From: Torreya grandis
Lineage: Eukaryota > Streptophyta > Pinopsida > Cupressales > Taxaceae
Direction of reading: 5' to 3'
Length of the DNA: 64,000 bases
NCBI GenBank assembly: GCA_037957365.1
Contig: JARHVA010000021.1
Coordinates: 6,817,001-6,881,000, forward strand
The notes beneath the pieces were generated by a model. The model was not told where the DNA came from. It worked only from the letters and a program-made list of their open reading frames with translations, and did no database searches. Position numbers and translations under genes: made by a program. Below, in pieces: positions 60,968-64,000 of this stretch. Every line of letters begins with the position of its first letter. Positions within the stretch are counted from its first letter, which is position 1.

Positions 60968-63144
60968 GTAGTATCAGAGCAGGGTATTATCAAAGCATGG
61001 TTCTCCATTGTTGTCCATTGTCCATTACAATGAGAGTCGTATAAAATTTCTAAAGAGCAAATTAGGTATATGTTTACAAAGAATATTGAGTGTGACACTC
61101 ACCAAAATTCTTTGTATTCGATCTATACGCAGCGTAAGCGTAGTGGAGCCAATTCATCAATCAGTATGAACATATAACTTTCCATATATCACGAACTATT
61201 TGGAACTTGTGTAGTCTATGGCTACATATGAAGATGTGCTTTAATTTCATAAGATGATGCATTTGTTGATCCTTTCGTGCATCAAATTGAATGCAATCCA
61301 ACAGTGTGTCGACGGCCTCCCACACCAGATTGGTTCACCATTACGGTTTTAAAATCTGCAATACTACATTCTTCCTACTTGCATCGATTCTGTGCACAAT
61401 TGAATATTTAAATAACGTGAAGTGCAGAATTGCATTTCATCAAGACCACGCCGAGCTCTTTATCCTCATCACTCATGCCGTGCGAATCACCGCTTGCAGC
61501 GTTCTAATATCTTCTGTATGATTTGAATTCTACTATGGCATCATCTTAAATTCTTTGTCATCATCTCTGCATCTGAAGACAGTGTAATCATATCTGGCAA
61601 TAAAGCATGTTGTATTCTTCTGTTGCATGCAAAGTTATACAACTTACTCTGCCCATATTCATTGCCGGTAATTCTGAAAGCACCTTGGTGTATTGATTGA
61701 TTTTGATGTACTTTGGTGAACCAACCACAGGACTGATAGAGTCCACATGTATTTTTTCTTGGAGAGAAAGCGGAGCCTGCATTTGGGTCGTGTTGATCAA
61801 GCATTGCCTTACCTAAACATTGGATCCTCGGCTGCCGCACGGTTGTGCATCCCAACAAGATCAACTGCGACTCAAACTGTTACTTAGGTGTGAGTTTTTT
61901 TTTTTTAATAATATATTTTTAGCTTTTTCATTGTAGGTATCGGTATTTGGTATTTTAGGTTATATTAGAAATTCGTTTATTAATAGTTTTCAGATTGGTC
62001 AAAAGTCATAACGTAAATGTTGTTTTCTTAATGAATCGAGTATTATGTTATTTGTCAAGTGTTATATTTAAGAATTTGTACTTCGATGTCATATGGAAAT
62101 TTAAAAAATAAAAAATAAAAATAAAGTGTCGAATGTTTATTTTTGTTATTGTTAAAGTCATTTTAGTTGTAATGTTTAGTTATTTTTAAAAAATTATCTT
62201 CTTATCTATCATAAAAAAGTATTAAAAGTTTGTTAATTCAGTCAAGTTTAACATGTTAAAAGTTCTATTTAGTTTGTCAAATCTAAATTTTAATTGGATT
62301 TTGATTATGAGTTGTGAGTTAAAAGTTACTGAGTCAATAGTTGAGTTAAAAGTCAAATATGTCATTAGTCAAACTTTTTATTTTAACGGATGTATTATTA
62401 CTTGTATGCAATGTTTAAATTATGGAGGGATTTTTCTCAAAAAATTAATACATCTAGTATTCGTAATTTCATCAACTGAGTAAGCAACAACCTACTAGAG
62501 GTTGGATGATACTGGAGGATGGAGGCTTTTTGCACCTCTCATTAGCCACTAATGAAGGGGTGCTTCTTGCTATAGTGGCACGCATATATATATTTTCTAT
62601 TTTCAGCATTTGTTTGTGTGTGATGAATAAGAGGTATATTTACTTATTTTTCTCACATAGGACACTACATAAAAAAAGGTGTTTAGAAGAAACACAAATG
62701 TGGTAACAGTTAGGAGAGGAGCTACTGCAGAGACCTTGCGACTACCATATTTATGGAGACGATCCATTAGTGACACGTTCATTATGGTCATGTAAAGTAA
62801 ATGCGGGATGGATTCCTTTGCATAGTAGCGGTCATGTGCAGAAGATCACATCAGTAGTATGCAGGCTTAAGAGTATGTGGTGGTATACAGTTCTGTTCGT
62901 GTCAGTTCTTGAAGGTAGGAGTGAAAGTTGAATAGATGGTGTTCCTATCGTGGTTTCCACACTATTAGGTTGAAGTGTTCCCTCAATGAATGGTTAATGG
63001 AAGATGTTCTTGTTTGAAGTTCCCACACTAATTCGATTGATGTGTTCTCCATAGTGAATGGTTGATATGAAGTTGATGTGTTCCTTCATTACTTTCGTTA
63101 AGTCCTGTGAAACACAAATTACCATGTAAGGCCTAAGGGGAAAA
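60968..63144. other. interior of the 3.0-kb element, origin unknown
   Basis: Short frames on both strands (61291-61521 plus; 61864-61541 minus) with no motif I recognise. The stretch 61080-61880 is richer in GC and CG than its surroundings, and ACTTAG/GTGTGAG near 61888 looks like a splice donor. Captured host sequence is possible; so is chance. 62100-62500 is AT-rich filler. Confidence 0.45.
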
Positions 63145-63554
63145 TGTTAGGGAATAATTAGTCCTCATAGTAATTTGTACACCATAAAATGAATAATTAT
63201 GAGAGTAATAATTCACTATTACAAATAGTTTTTTAGAATATATTTGGTTAAGAATATATTGTTAGTTGTATTATTATTGTAAGTTAAAACAATAGTACGT
63301 AAATGAGTTTGTTATTATTTACATATAGGAGATTGTGTATTCGGGTGAAATATTGGTGGAGATATGATCTCCCTAATTATAGGAAAAAAATTTCTTATAT
63401 AATTGTAAACTCTCATATGGATTTATTATCAGAGTTTTTGAATAATATTATATATTATTCGTGTGATTAAATATTCTCTATACTTGGTATGTGGGTTCTA
63501 TTAAACTTTATGTCCATGAAATGAAGCTATGATAAACTTTGGTTGACCCTAATA
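63145..63554 (+). repeat. 3' LTR of the 3.0-kb element
   Basis: TGTTAGGG after the purine tract; followed by the target duplication GTTAT. Confidence 0.88.
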
Positions 63555-63559
63555 GTTAT

Positions 63560-64000
63560 AGTCCTAGTACACAATAATATGGATGAAGAGGAAAGGATAT
63601 GGTGTTATCCACGTAATATTTCATATTTATCAAAAAAATATGCTTATGTCTAATTCAAAGATAAGCTATAATGGTGAAAAATTCTTTGCATCAAACTCAA
63701 GAACTGGAGCAAGTTCAACAACCAAAAGTTATAGGAAATACCATGGTTAAATATTTAATTGGTGAGTTTGATTCCATTATCAAAGATGGAGGAGCTATAA
63801 GAAAGACACAAGTACAATCATATTCCATGACCAGATCAAGTAAAAGAGATATTAAGGAGATAGATTTTAATAAGCCTTCAATTTATACTCACACATCCTT
63901 CCAAATATAGTGTCCTCAATTACAAAAACAAAGATAACAATCCCAAAGGAATATTAAGCCAATCTAATGTAGAAAAAGTTTCTACAAAATTTGGCAATTG
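63560..64000 (+). pseudogene. gag-like coding remnant, right part
   Basis: In frame with 60360-60554 across the target duplication it reads VLVHNNMDEEERIWCYP, then SYLSKKYAYV and a stop. A further open stretch (63671-63910) begins MVKNSLHQTQELEQ and has no recognised motif. It runs off the window. Probably the body of an older retroelement. Confidence 0.4.

Larger units (their letters stand above)
60555..63554 (+). mobile_element. non-autonomous copia-like LTR element, 3.0 kb
   Basis: LTRs lie at 60555-60967 (413 bp) and 63145-63554 (410 bp), TGTTAGGG...CCTAATA, with a perfect 5-bp target duplication GTTAT (60550-60554 and 63555-63559). After the first LTR comes TAGTATCAGAGC, one base from the Met-tRNA primer binding site; before the second comes AAGGGGAAAA, a polypurine tract. 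The 2.2-kb interior has no gag or pol motif, so it must have used proteins of another element. The inner part (about 61080-61880) has a higher GC content and resembles host sequence. Confidence 0.88.

Overview
The window is plant nuclear DNA, AT-rich and very poor in genes. About two thirds of it can be assigned to LTR retrotransposons, many of them nested and all visibly decayed. Only one apparently intact host gene was found: a two-exon dehydrin (48070-48793) with an F segment, an S segment and two K segments and no Y segment. This, with the large nested retroelements, suggests a seed plant and probably a gymnosperm such as a conifer. The organism is an inference, not a sequence match.

Left end (1-8274): an R2R3-MYB gene has been broken up by retroelements. 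Inside exon 1 lies a TRIM-type miniature LTR element (1279-1475) whose 129-bp LTR contains a tRNA-like sequence. A minus-strand copia element (1-1278, running off the window) is inserted in that TRIM. The rest of the MYB gene (1476-2690) keeps three exons, with a one-base deletion in exon 3. A full-length plus-strand copia element (2698-8269, 5-bp target duplication ACATT) sits two bases beyond the MYB stop codon.

Middle (8275-41948): mostly intergenic AT-rich DNA with a copia remnant (11290-12662) and a 4.1-kb LTR element without recognisable pol (14135-18220). Next comes a degenerate gypsy-like element (19854-41948) whose left LTR is split by a 15.6-kb gypsy element (19928-35484, target duplication GGTTA). 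That inner element has LTRs of about 5.3 kb and an internal region with only gag, protease and an extra acidic coding stretch.

Right part (41949-64000): a decayed Helitron Rep-helicase (43731-47376); the dehydrin with DRE- and ABRE-like promoter motifs; a direct duplication of about 1.8 kb (49333-51141 and 52396-54116) flanking an unusual spacer with TGGTTCAA repeats, perfect palindromes and a G-box/TATA promoter-like block; a full-length minus-strand copia element (54130-59654, target duplication TATTT); and a 3.0-kb non-autonomous LTR element (60555-63554, target duplication GTTAT) inserted in a gag-like remnant.

Themes: element boundaries are well supported by TG...CA ends plus 5-bp target duplications, so the insertion order can be read. 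Two different copia elements carry arrays of the dyad ACCGACGTCGGT, which holds a DRE-type core on each strand. Counts and percentages are by eye.
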